This document shows, piece after piece, positions 1 through 15,117 of a DNA stretch of 64,000 nt. Made by a program: the position numbers and the translations under genes. This DNA comes from Sesamum alatum. Taxonomy: Eukaryota; Streptophyta; Magnoliopsida; Lamiales; Pedaliaceae. The stretch spans positions 23,155,188 to 23,219,187 of the forward strand of contig JACGWO010000012.1 of assembly GCA_034509735.1 (NCBI GenBank), in the 5' to 3' direction. Every line of letters starts with the position of its first letter. The stretch's first letter is position 1. Below the pieces are notes generated by a model. The model worked only from the letters and a program-made list of their open reading frames with translations. It did no database searches and was not told the origin of the DNA.

Positions 1-1457
1 AGGTATTTAAACTAGAAACAACATTTTATCATGTCCTAGCTACCATCAATTTTCACAATCCCAAGATAAATTCATACTGACCAATTAACAATATAATTCA
101 GCTATAATGTCTGCCCAAAGTGGAGAATGTTGAAGTTTGTAGTTTGTCCCAACATTACATCCCGACTCAACAATCGAAGATCGAATTAACACTAAATTGG
201 CAAGGTTGCAGGGGTCTGTCCCTGAAAAAAAATAATTGCCAAGGATAAAATTATAATTTGCAATTTTTTATAAGTGTCCTAGTATATATAGTTGATGGAT
301 GACTTTTATTATAAATCTTGAAGTAATTCTAGTAGAAATCGATTTTAAAAGCAACCGTGAACATAAGAGAATTCTCTGAACCATATGAATTGGATAACCT
401 GTCATTATCTTTCTTTTTCATATTTTCTGCATACGTTCACAGTCGGACTAAAACAAATTCCTGGGATTTGAACCAAATTCAAATTAGGGTGTCCTAGGCT
501 ACTTACTTTCTGCTATATGTCACAATTTGCTAATCAATTCTCCCAACATATCATCCTCCTCTTATCATTTGTAAGAAATATCTGATGATCCGTATGACTG
601 CTTTGGAATTAGGCATTAATATCGCTAGAGAAATTAGCTACGATCAAATGATTACTGGAAGAAGATTGTCGCCTAGTATCTATACTATTATAAGAAAAAA
701 CCCTTTTATTGTACCAATTTTTAAAAATAATGATAATATATTTTGCTTTTATATCCAAGTTATCTTTCTTCAATTAATAGATAATGACTATATAAATTCT
801 AAAAATTTCTACTTAAATTGTAAGAACTTTCCATATAATTGTATGACATCAAGAACACGTAAAATGCTAGTTTTGGGGACTTCATACCTTATTATATAAA
901 TACCTCAATAATTATACTCATGGAGAGCATAATTGATAATCAAATCATTTGTTTAATATTAGAATAAGACAAATTATATTTAGATAAATGAAGATTAAAA
1001 AAAATGAACACTTGTTATTATGTGTTGAGGGGAGTATATATTTAACCAATAATGGTTGCATAAATCAAATTATTTGCTGCTGCTTTCCATGAAATGTGCT
1101 TTTATTTGGGGAAAATATTAAATTGCAATAAAGGGGTAAAGTCATTATTAATTTTTCAGAGAATTTCCAAGAGCATATTCTCTGACATGAAACAAGACGA
1201 CTGACTATATATACACTTATGGAGATAGCTGACAAGCATAGTTAGCACAAAGCTATAATCCTGGTGAGAAATAATGAAAGAAAGTTTTAACATGACATAA
1301 TTTAGCACTTGCAACGAAAACAAATTACAATCTTATGTACAAAACAAACAAAATTTCACAGGTCACATGGGACTAGAAAAATGATTCTATTATACTAATG
1401 AGAATACCTCTAAACCTCTTCTGGAGACTTGACGTTCTCAGTAAGATGATACTCTTG
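1..1457. other. AT-rich flank downstream of LCB2, no gene seen
   Basis: The part nearest 1457 is presumably the LCB2 3' UTR. The one open frame above 100 codons (585-899, plus strand) has no recognisable domain and AT-driven composition, so I do not call it a gene. Confidence 0.6.
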
Positions 1458-5797
<4,340 letters not shown>

Positions 5798-5857
5798 CTT
5801 GGAATTTGCCGGCGGCGGAGGAGGCGATCGGAGCCTCCTTGACTAAGATCCCGATAT

Positions 5858-5910
5858 GGAGAGAGGGAGAGAGGGAGCGAGAGACGGAGAGAGAGAGAGA
5901 GAGACAGAAG
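5858..5910. repeat. GA/CT-rich microsatellite in the LCB2 5' leader
   Basis: A run of GA repeats, CT on the sense strand of LCB2, lies about 60-110 nt upstream of the LCB2 ATG. CT-rich tracts are common in plant 5' leaders and core promoters (Y patches). I saw no clear TATA box for this gene. Confidence 0.7.
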
Positions 5911-6174
5911 AACCAATTATGGAGGGAGAGGATTGGGTTGACCCGTTTCCTATTTTACCCCCATTTCGGTTTCCTTTTTTATTTTTTATTTTTATTTTTT
6001 TTCCTTTTCAATTTTCTAAACTTTTTTTTAATGTTTTTTCTTTTGCATTACGACGTCGTCTTGGTCAAGGATCTCAAGTTTGAAGTCTTTCTTAATGATA
6101 TTCAAAGAAAGTTCCACTTTTAAAACGTAGGTACGGATCCTATGCGCTAGGGTGCACCCTCGTCACTTGTAATA

Positions 6175-7034
6175 CAATAAAATGTTTATAAATTAATAAT
6201 ATTGGGACCACATAATTTTATTAAGCGAAAAATATATTAATTAATTAATAAAGAGATTTTTTACGATTCAATTAACCTACATTATTATAGGGTATGAGTT
6301 GGGGGAATCTGATCCAGAAAAAATTAATGTTTTAAGTATCATCAATCTTGCAGTCTCAGCTTGGACGATAAATGTTGAGCAAGAGACAATACCAAATTAT
6401 TTTCAACACAAAGTTCATTTGCAGGATGAAGTAGCCTCAAGGAATTTAAGTAAAAGAACTACTGAATAAGGCATTCATGAACTTGAAACGATGATTAATG
6501 GCCTTGATTGCTGCAAGAAAATGAATGTCAATCACCTATTTGATTATCAAGGTGAAAATGATACATGTTCAAAGGTTAGAAGAAATTATAGCTAGTGTTG
6601 TTGAAAATCCTATTGATGATGAAACTGAAGATTATACAATGCCTTTTGCAACCAATTACGCGAAAGGAAGTACTCATAGCGGCAACAACTTTTCGCAATT
6701 TTTTGTAGTACGAGAACGCAATACTGGAACTTTTGGATGCAGTAAGGAAAGTTAGAGATAAAATACAACTAGATTTAAATTTTATGAATAAGCAAACAAC
6801 AAAAGAATTATATTTTAAGTTGTCCTAGTTATATTTGTAATTTTATAGAATTATTAATTTATAATATTGGAGGGACCATAAATTTATATAAGGGTCTTCC
6901 GAAAAATTATTATCTTATTAATTTATTGAAATTATTAATTTAGGCCTTGGGCCCAAGTCGGGACCAAAAAAAATTATTAGTTTAGAGAAGTTATTAATTT
7001 ATCGAGTATTAATTTATAGAGGTTCTATATATTG
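6175..7034 (+). mobile_element. Decayed pogo/Tigger-like (Tc1/mariner) transposon
   Basis: The left end CAATAAAATGTTTATAAATT and the inverse of the right end (CAATATATAGAACCTC followed by TATAAATTAATA) form related terminal inverted repeats resembling the plant pogo/Emigrant-type end. A TA precedes the left end, as expected for a TA target. Inside, 6290-6830 holds the C-terminal tail of a DDE (CENP-B/Tigger-like) transposase. Only about 860 bp remain, so most of the transposase is gone. The right-hand TA is not evident. Confidence 0.7.
6290..6830 (+). pseudogene. C-terminal remnant of a Tigger/CENP-B-like DDE transposase
   Basis: Broken reading frames encode peptides typical of the C-terminal region of plant Tigger-like transposases. 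These are AVSAWTINVEQETIPNYF (helix after the DDE domain), GIHELETMINGLDCC, the acidic EEIIASVVENPIDDETED segment, and a final QLDLNFMNKQTTK near the natural stop. A stop codon and frameshifts interrupt the series, so this is a non-functional fragment. The catalytic DDE region is absent. It lies just upstream of the LCB2 promoter, but nothing suggests a link between them. Confidence 0.72.
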
Positions 7035-7288
7035 TGGTTGCTGATGGTCCACAAATAAAAAATAGGTATAATATATTTACATTAGCGTAATTACATAAAC
7101 TACTCGTAACAACTAAAAAATATGGGTAGTTTGTGTAATAATATTGACGTTTTCTAGGTTCAAAAAGTATGGGTGGTTTAAGTAAATGATGTTGACATTT
7201 CTGGTGAGTATATATGAAATTTTTGAAAAGACAATGATTGTTTATAAAATAGACAATATATCAAGAGATGTAGATGTAATTATCCCTG
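7035..7288. other. Short AT-rich spacer between pogo remnant and LINE
   Basis: No coding sequence. The tract holds a loose repeat of the phrase 'gggt(a/g)gttt' and other low-complexity sequence. Confidence 0.5.
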
Positions 7289-7303
7289 AAAAATATTAAA
7301 TTG
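7289..7303. repeat. LINE target-site duplication, left copy
   Basis: AAAAATATTAAATTG is repeated exactly at 12519-12533 and brackets the LINE. Fifteen bases is a normal length for L1-type target-primed insertion. Confidence 0.9.
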
Positions 7304-7421
7304 AACAAGCATTCTCTGCTCTCTGTAAAATTACTAGTAGTTATCTACTAATTACGAATTCTCTCTCTCTCTCGTCGTATGTAATCCCAACCCTAGCACC
7401 GGCGGTTGCCCCACCAACGAC

Positions 7422-8824
7422 GATGGCAATCCTACGGGCGACGCCGAGGGGCTAGATCTGGATGCTTGTAGACGTATCCCTGCTGAGTTCAACTTCCCTG
7501 CGTTCATGCGACTTGTGGGGCGCGTCCTGGATACCAGTGATTCTGGCTCACTGCAAGCGATCCAACTCCTACAAGAATGGTGGGAGGCAAAGTTTGGTGT
7601 GACCAATCCGGCTGAAGGGATGGGACCTGCGCCAGTCGAGGTTTTCGACCCCCATAACGGGCGGCTTGTCCTTGCCCCTGAGCCCAACCCGCGGGTGCTA
7701 ACGGCGCGTCGAGGGCTCCCTTCACCTCCAAATATGGCGAGCCTGTAAATGGCCCCGACCCCAGACGAGCCCCCAGCTATTTTTGTGGGTGGTGTGAAAT
7801 TGAACACAGGGGATCGCCCTGCCATGCATGCAGAACGACTAGTTGAGGGGTTCTACAAGTCCACGCGCAAAACCCTCACATTCATCCCCCTAGAGCTACA
7901 GAACGGGGAAATAGTGGTTCGGCCGACGGTAGCGATGGCTGAGTTAGGCGCCCGCCGGTGGGAGGCTACGGCTGTGGGCTACTTTCTCGGGAAGAAACCA
8001 TACTTTCGGCATCTTAACGATTATGTGCGGTCAAATTGGACAGGGGTACAAGACATCACTGCCACATCGTCCGGGTTTTACTGTATTCATTTTGACTCGG
8101 TACGGGCCATGGATGAGGTGATTGAAGGTGGTTCGTGGTTGTTCCAAGGGCAGTCGTGGCTCTTACAGAAGTGGAAATTGGGATGAGCCTCAAGAAACCT
8201 GCGTTAACGAAAGTCCCTGTGCGGATCTGATTACACCATCTGTCGGTGGAGTATTGGACAGAGGATGGGTTTAGTGTCATCGCGAGTGGTGTTGGGAAGC
8301 CTCTGTATCAGGATGCAATCACTAGAAATTGTTCCCGACTTGATTATGCGCGGGTGTGTGTGCTACTCGATTATGCCTCCGTCCTGCCCAAACGTCTCGT
8401 AGTTATGTTACCGACGATAGGGAACATCTGTGGGGGCCCGTGTAGAGTCGATGTGGAGCATGAGTGGTTGCCTAGTCGTTGTCCGTCTTGCCATGCTTTA
8501 GGTCACTCTTTGGATCAATGCCCGGCTAAGAGGAAGGAGCATGCGCAGCCTCCCCCGGCGCGGGTCTTCGTCCCGAAGCCACAGCCGAATTCTAGGAAAG
8601 AGGGGGCCACGAGACCACTAGAGTAGTAGCCAAGGGCTGCCCCTGCGGTGCGACGGTTTGACGATGGGGATGTGTCCGGCACCATGGATCGCAGAGGGGA
8701 GTCGAGGGGTAAGGAAATTGTTGTGTACAACCCATTTGAAGTTCTCCAAGAGATGACGGAAGACTCGCCTTCCAGCACTCAGGGCCCTAACAGCAGCAGC
8801 CCTCTCGAGGCTGCTCATGGTTAA
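7422..8824 (+). pseudogene. LINE ORF1 (DUF4283 plus CCHC zinc knuckle), broken
   Basis: ORF1 of plant L1 elements encodes an RNA-binding, gag-like protein. The frame is open from about 7422 but lacks a clear ATG. It meets an in-frame TAA at 7746-7748 and continues in the same frame through a DUF4283-like segment (e.g. RRWEATAVGYFLGKKPYF, FDSVRAMDEVIEGGSWLF). It then shifts frame near 8183, with a TGA at 8228, and enters the part containing the zinc knuckle CPSCHALGHSLDQC (C-x2-C-x4-H-x4-C). Two adjacent TAGs occur at 8624-8629. The last frame ends at TAA 8822-8824, overlapping the ORF2 start by 8 nt. Confidence 0.85.
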
Positions 8825-11800
8825 TATCGCTTGTTGGAATGTTTGGGGTCTCAATACAAGAGACCACCAATGTGCCGTCACGGCACTACTCTCAGAATTC
8901 AAGCTGTCCATTTTGGGGTTGTTGGAAACTCGCGTGGCCAGGGCTAATGCAAATCGCATCCAAGCTTCCTTCAGTAGCCGCTGGTCGTGGTTTGCGGATT
9001 ATAGTGGACCTGGGGACCGCATATGGCTCTTATGGGATGCCTTAGCCGTGGACATGGAGGTCTTGGAGCTTGATAGGCAATTCATTCAATGCCGAGTGAC
9101 AGCCCGGCAGGACAATAGCTACTGCTTCGTCACGTTTGTTTATGCGGAAAATGACGTGGGGGTGCACCGCGCAATGTAGGATGCAGCCAGACGGCTGGCT
9201 TGTACCCATGATCATACACCGTGGTTGTTGCTTGGGGATTTCAACATTGTGCTTGACGCGAGCAAGATCAGCGGACGATCGGCCGAGAGTGAGGTTGCAA
9301 TGGGCGAGTTCCGGGATTGTGTTTAAGAGGCGCAGCTGTGTGCTCTACCTTTGCGGGGGCAATTCTTTTCTTGGCACAATTGCAGCCTAGGTGAACGAAG
9401 CCTATGGAAACGCCTGGATCGGGCGTTAGTCAATGAGGCTTGGCTCACTGCTTGGCCGACTTCCTAATACCGGTGTAGCACCCCACAGACATCGGACCAT
9501 TCACCGATGATTTTCTATCGAATGAAAGGAGTGAGGAGTGTCACCCCTATGTTCCATTTTGATAATATGCTTGCAAAATCTGACTGTTTCAAGCAGCAGG
9601 TTTCTAGTATATGGAGGCATCGGATTTACGGTTCCTCATCCTATGCCATGGTACAAAACTGAAGCGGTTGAAGCCTGTTTTCCGTGCACTGCGCAACCGT
9701 AAGGGCGACTTGGCTCGTAACGAGGTGGATGGTGCCGTATTCCTGACTATTGCGCAGCACCTTCTCCAGTGTTTTCGACATAACAGCCTGCTCCTAGAGG
9801 TCGAGAAATGGTGTCGCATCATCTATGCGAAGGTGATGTTGCAGCACCGTATGTGGCTGCAATAGATGGCCAAGTTACAATGGCTCCGAGAGAGAGATCA
9901 GTGCTCCAAGGTGTTCTTCCGGAAGGTGGAGCAGCGAGCACGTCGGCGGGTCTATCAAATTAACGACACTCAGGAAAATTTGCTTTCAGACCCGGACGGT
10001 GTCACGCAGGAGTTCGTGAATTATTTCGCCACACTATTAAGCAGTAACCGACGGGATAGGAGCGTGTCACTTAGTCACTTGCAGCCCCAGGTCCGGCTAG
10101 ACGATACTGCCGCCACAACATTATTGGCCCCGGTCCTTGACCAAGAGATCAAAGAGGCCTTCTTTAGTATTGAGGAAGACAAGGCGCCGAGACTGGATGG
10201 GTATTCGGCTTGTTTCTACAAAGCCGTTTGGCCGGTGATTGGAGCCGAAGTTATTGATGCAGTGCGAGAGTTCTTTGTCACGAGTCGCCTTCTCAAGCAA
10301 CTCAATGCGACGTTGCTTACTTTGATTCCAAATGTACAACTCCCTACCACAGTGGCGGATTTTTGGCCGATTGCATGCTGCAATGTGCTCTATAAAGCAA
10401 TATCCAAGATTCTTGCGCAGCGGCTGAAACCCCTTATGCCTCTTCTGATTGATGAGGCACAAAGCGCCTTTGTTCCGGGCCGGCAGATCAGCAGCAATAT
10501 CCTCTTAGTGCAAGAGCTTTTGTATGGCTACAATCAGAAACATCTTCCACCTCGCTGTGTCCTCAAAGTTGATCTCCGCAAAGCTTATGATTCGGTGGAG
10601 TGGGACTTCTTACGCAAGGCGTTTTAGTTGTTCCGGCTCCCTACAGTGGTTATCAATTGGATTATGGAGTGTGTGACGACGCCCTCCTACTCAGTTTGTC
10701 TCAATGGGCAGCCCCACGGGTTCTTCCCCGGCGCCCGAGGGCTACGACAAGGCGACCCGCTCTCGTCGTACCTATTTGTCATTGTTATGGAGGTGCTCCA
10801 ATTATCCATCTCACACCGCGTGATGGCGGCGTCGGATTTTCAGTATCACTGGCAGTGCAAAGATATCCCCTTAGTCATGCTTTGCTTTGCCAACGACTTG
10901 TTGCTCTTTTGCAAGGCGTATGAGCCCTCCGTGTAGCTGCTGAAGGAGGGACTTGATGAATTCGTTGAATGGTCGGACTTCGTGCTAATCCGGCTAAGAG
11001 CCAAATTATATTGTCCAAATCAGCAGCGCCTTGGCGAGATCCCATCTTGAACACACTTGAGTTTCCGGAGGGACTTCCCCCCCTACGGTAACCTTGTGTG
11101 CCTGTCAAATCCTCCTGGCTCACCCTCGCTGATTTTGCCGCACTGCTACAGCATATTGACCGCCAGATCTAGGGGTGGGGGACGGTAGGGCTCTCGTACG
11201 CTGCGCGTGTCCAGCTTAGCAAGTCCATGTTATCGTCCCTCCACGTATATTGGGCCAGCTCTTTCTTCTTGCCGAAGGGTGTCATCAAGGCTGTGGAGTG
11301 GCGGTTCAGACGATTCTTATGGCAAGGTAATTCGGACTCCGAGCTGGCCAAGGTTGCTTGGAGCCTTGTTTGCTCGGCTGAGAAGGAGGGTGGATAGGGC
11401 ATCCGGAATGTCGCCGCTATGAATGACGCACTTATGAGTAAACATTTCTGGAGTGTCATCCGTGTTGGGGGGAATTCTATTTGGATACAGTGGATACGAC
11501 AATACCGGCTACCCAACAAATCTATATGGACAGCTAGTGAACATGTTGGTTCTTGGGAATGGCGGAAACTGGTCCGTTTATGGACATGGCTGGCGGGAGT
11601 GGTCGAATATGCAGTGGGCGATGAGGAAAATATATGGCTATGGCATGACCCGTGGATGCCGGGAGGGCCACTCATTGGCAGATTCCCTAGTGGCCCGCGC
11701 GAATCAGGCATACCATCTGATGCTAGCCTTGCGTCAATTCTTACTGCAACAGGGTGGCAATGGCCGGATGCGCTTCCTGCGCAGCACGAATTACCACCGG

Positions 11801-12429
11801 TCCGTGGCGGAAGCGACCTGGTCTTATGGAAAGGTGAGGGTTCAGCCCTGACAACGCGGGCAGCCTATAGGTACTTTCATCCTGAAGGTGCGAAGGTGAT
11901 ATGGGCACCACTACTGCAAGGGCCGCTCAAGATTGCTAGAAACGTGTTCATTGTATGGCTCGCGATCCTCCAGTGACTGACCACAGGCGATAAGCCTTGG
12001 ATTGTTGATGTTGCGAAGTTGTGTGTTCTTTGTGATGAGCGGGTGCTTGAGACACATGAACATCTCTTCTTCAAGTGTGGTTTTTCGAGGGCGTATGTCT
12101 CGTACCTAAAGAGGAAGGTGCGGTTCGAGTGGCCGGACGGGAACTGGATTTTTGGCGTGCACTGGGCGAATAGGCGGTGGCGGGGATGCCACCTTTGGAA
12201 CACAACGCAGCGGACGGTTCTTGCGTCGCTTGTTTACCATATCTGGATGGCTAGAAATCGCCTGCGGTTCGAGGGAACGAGGGTCTCTCCTCTTGACCTT
12301 GCTCATACAATTATTGACGAGGTGAGGCTGCGGATTGTAGGGGAGGAGCTGCGCCCGTCGCTGCAAGCCCATGTTCTGTTCCAGACCTGGCGCATCCCTT
12401 GGGTTGAGTCTGCGCAATTTGTTAGCTGA
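8817..12429 (+). pseudogene. LINE ORF2: endonuclease, reverse transcriptase, zf-RVT; broken
   Basis: Starts MVNIACWNVWGLN, the usual beginning of the apurinic-like endonuclease domain. GDFNIVLD and the C-terminal endonuclease motif SDHSPM follow. Reverse-transcriptase blocks are visible from 9866: KAPRLDGYSACFYKAVWP, LTLIPNV, QSAFVPGRQISSNILLVQEL, KVDLRKAYDSVEWDFL, and GLRQGDPLSSYLFVIVME. The catalytic (Y/F)ADD box reads FAND near 10886-10897. The C-terminal part (11419-12429) has LWHDPW and a zinc-binding CVLCDE...HEHLFFKC. In-frame stops lie at 9177, 9324, 9465, 9863, 10625, 10934 and 11974, with frameshifts near 9640 and between 10940 and 11420. Clearly inactive. Confidence 0.92.
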
Positions 12430-12518
12430 GAGAGATTTGTTTCTTCTGTTTTTTTTTTCCTTGACATTTGAGTGTGTATCTGACTTTCTTTTTATTTAAT
12501 GCAATTTACCTATTCCGA

Positions 12519-12533
12519 AAAAATATTAAATTG
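12519..12533. repeat. LINE target-site duplication, right copy
   Basis: Exact copy of the 15-mer at 7289-7303. It directly follows the LINE 3' end, where one extra A at 12518 may be what is left of a poly(A) tail. Confidence 0.9.
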
Positions 12534-15117
12534 TGCTCGTGGCTACTGCTACAAAAATTTAAGTCTAAGGTTATATTTCGATTTATAAATTTAGATTTAA
12601 GAGAGAGATTTGAATAATGAATTTTAAATGACTCTAAATTAAAAATATTTACAATTTATTAATATTTAACGAACGTATTTCGGATTTGAAGCGAATGATT
12701 TAAAATTCATTGAATATAGAATTGTCGAAATAAATCCAACAAATTTGTTCTAAGTAATTTGAAATCCATAAATTCAAATTTATCAATTTAAATATAACTT
12801 GAAAAAAAAAATAAAAACATTGACTGATCAATACTTCTTATACTTAGATTTAGCCTCGTTTGGCCATGTGATTAGGGGTGTTAATGGTCGGATTAAACCC
12901 GAGCATGAGGGGGGATTGACCTAGTATGATATAGGTTTTGAAGTTATAATAGCATCTCAGAGTTCATCTCGAATTTTTATATTTTTGGTCTAAATCTAAC
13001 TCGAATATGATCCTTTTAATATTTTTTAATGTGTGTTTATATATTTATCTACTATATGAGAGAGTATACATATTTTATTTATACATACATATAATGCATA
13101 AGAGATACTTTTATAGATTAAAATAATAATATAAAAATATGTTTATAGTTTCTAATGTATATATAAGTAACACATGTGTTAAAGTTTTGATAATTTTATA
13201 GCTTAAGCTTTGGACATATAAATTTAAAATGTACATAAACTTATTTTTCAATAATATTATTAATCATATTTATAAAATTATGGTAGTAATATTTAAAAAA
13301 AAACAAGTAAAAAGAAATCTTACAGGTCGAATCTTGAATTTTGAAAAACCCGTCCAAAATCCAACAACTTTACATCAGTATTTACGGTTGACCAGATCTT
13401 GTATTTTAAGCACAAATGCAATTTTTTTTGTGTTATTTGGCTCATTTTCAATAATCACCTTTTTTTTACTTAAAATTCTCTTCAAAACACTGCTTTATAA
13501 AAGGCTATAACTTGTAACTTTGATCAAATACAATTAGTTTTAACTAATTTCCATTAAATAATTTTCTAATTTATTTCTTAACCTTATGAATCAAGTTTAT
13601 TGTAAAATTTAAACTACAATATGCACCCATTTAATCAATTATAAAATTACAAATCCAATTAGTCATAATCACCTTTTTTTTTAAAATCAATGCTTTCATA
13701 ATTAGTCATGCAAGTACAGGACCAAATTGGACCATACACTACATATTGACAGCATCGATACCAAATAACTACGAGCAATTTTTTTCCCCGAAACAATTAA
13801 GTATTACATATATTGATATCATTAAGTAGAGAATATCAAATTCAAAATCTATTATCAATTCATTGTTAAGCACGAATATTTAATTTGTATCAAATTTACA
13901 CGACAACACGGGTTGAGATCTTGACCACGACGTATCTGATCTTACATTAAATTTTAATTTTCAGCATAAATAATAATACCCTTTTTTTATTTGTGTGAGA
14001 TGCCAATGGCACGGCGCCACATGGCCAACTAAACTGGAAAAGGATATCAGCCGGCCGCCCATTATTGACAACTAATTTGCGAAGGAAGAACAAACAATCC
14101 CACCAGGCGCCAGCCAGCCAGCCCATCGACCTCTATTTTAGTTTACAATTTGCATTTTATTTTAACCTTTGCAATTAATTTTGTGAAAATTAAATTTATA
14201 TGAAAAAGTTAAAAAATGAATTAGATTCAAATAAAAAGTAGTTGAAATATGTATATAACTATTAAGAATTAGGATGATGAGTTGGTTTTTCAAGTAGAGG
14301 GCAAAACAATGTAATAATGGCTAATAATATGATGTCTTTTTTTTTAAAAAAAAAAATAGTATAAATGGAATGAGAAATTATTTTTCAAAATATTTGAAAA
14401 TTCTAGGGAAGTGGGTGGCTGAAAATTGAATGTGAAATAGATTTTAGGAGAATATTTCGGAATACACCAAAACAACCATGAATTTTCGGAGAATATTTTT
14501 AAATCACATTTTCCTTGTACGTACGAGGATTCACATGACTCATAAGCCTGTTAAGACAATACCCCAATTCAAACCCATTATAGAGTAAGTACGAGGATTC
14601 ACATGACTCATAAGCCTGTTAATGAATGGACAATACCCCAATTCAAACCCATTATAAGAGTAAATTCGCATACCTAAACTCAATAGTTTTATGTATTCTT
14701 GTGATAAAATACATAAAACAACTTAAAATTTATTATTTGATTTTGATGTCGATTTGAAATTTCAAGAATTGCATTTTTTTTTTTATAAAAAAAAATCTAC
14801 AGTGAAAAAAGGAACACAAACTTAAATGGGTAAACCCGAGGCCGAACTGATTGTTTTGGGTATAACATGAATAAAACTGTACGCAACCGGATAGAGTAAA
14901 ATTCGCCCATTGAGGATTGCCAAACTTGTGATAATTAATAGTGATATGTTTAAAAAACATTTCCCGATCCCATTAAATTATATTGGAAAAGAACAGTAAA
15001 TTCCTCAATGTGGTTAGCTATCTATCTACCTCTTTGATGGTGTATGTCAACCTAACAGCAAAGGAGCCGTTGTTTTGGGTCCGCCTGCCTAACACAGTCC
15101 AAATGTAAGGTGGGCAC
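12534..15117. other. AT-rich intergenic region
   Basis: No convincing gene. Open frames such as 13229-13510 are AT-driven and match no family I recognise. About 12540-12830 resembles old repeat DNA also seen near 57400-57660. A tandem duplication is listed separately. The part adjoining 15117 is probably the 3' UTR of the TRAP-beta gene. Confidence 0.55.
14521..14663. repeat. Recent tandem duplication of about 68-75 bp
   Basis: Two nearly identical copies start with gtacgaggattcacatgact at 14521 and 14589. The second has an 8-base insertion (tgaatgga) after 'cctgttaa'. The near-identity implies a recent duplication in non-coding DNA. Confidence 0.85.

Larger units (their letters stand above)
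7304..12518 (+). mobile_element. Near full-length plant L1-type LINE, decayed
   Basis: A GC-richer block of about 5.2 kb in AT-rich DNA, flanked by a perfect 15-bp target-site duplication. Order: short 5' UTR (7304 to about 7421), ORF1 (nucleic-acid-binding), ORF2 (endonuclease, reverse transcriptase, zinc-binding domain), and a 3' UTR of about 90 bp. Both ORFs carry several stops and frameshifts and the catalytic reverse-transcriptase motif is mutated, so it cannot move on its own. Having both ends and exact duplications shows it inserted as a complete unit. Confidence 0.93.

Noticed and set aside
585..899. 104-codon open frame on the plus strand
   Set aside because: AT-driven composition, no domain recognised, no splice or promoter context; most likely chance.
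5806..6123. Plus-strand frame upstream of LCB2 (Arg/Glu then Phe-rich)
   Set aside because: It is translation of the GA microsatellite and T-rich promoter DNA, not a protein.
7352..7825. 157-codon minus-strand frame in the LINE
   Set aside because: It is antisense to LINE ORF1, whose DUF4283 and zinc-knuckle signatures show the true strand.
11169..11711. 180-codon minus-strand frame
   Set aside because: Antisense to LINE ORF2 C-terminal region; no family signature of its own.
13229..13510. 93-codon plus-strand frame
   Set aside because: Low-complexity AT-rich frame with no recognisable domain.
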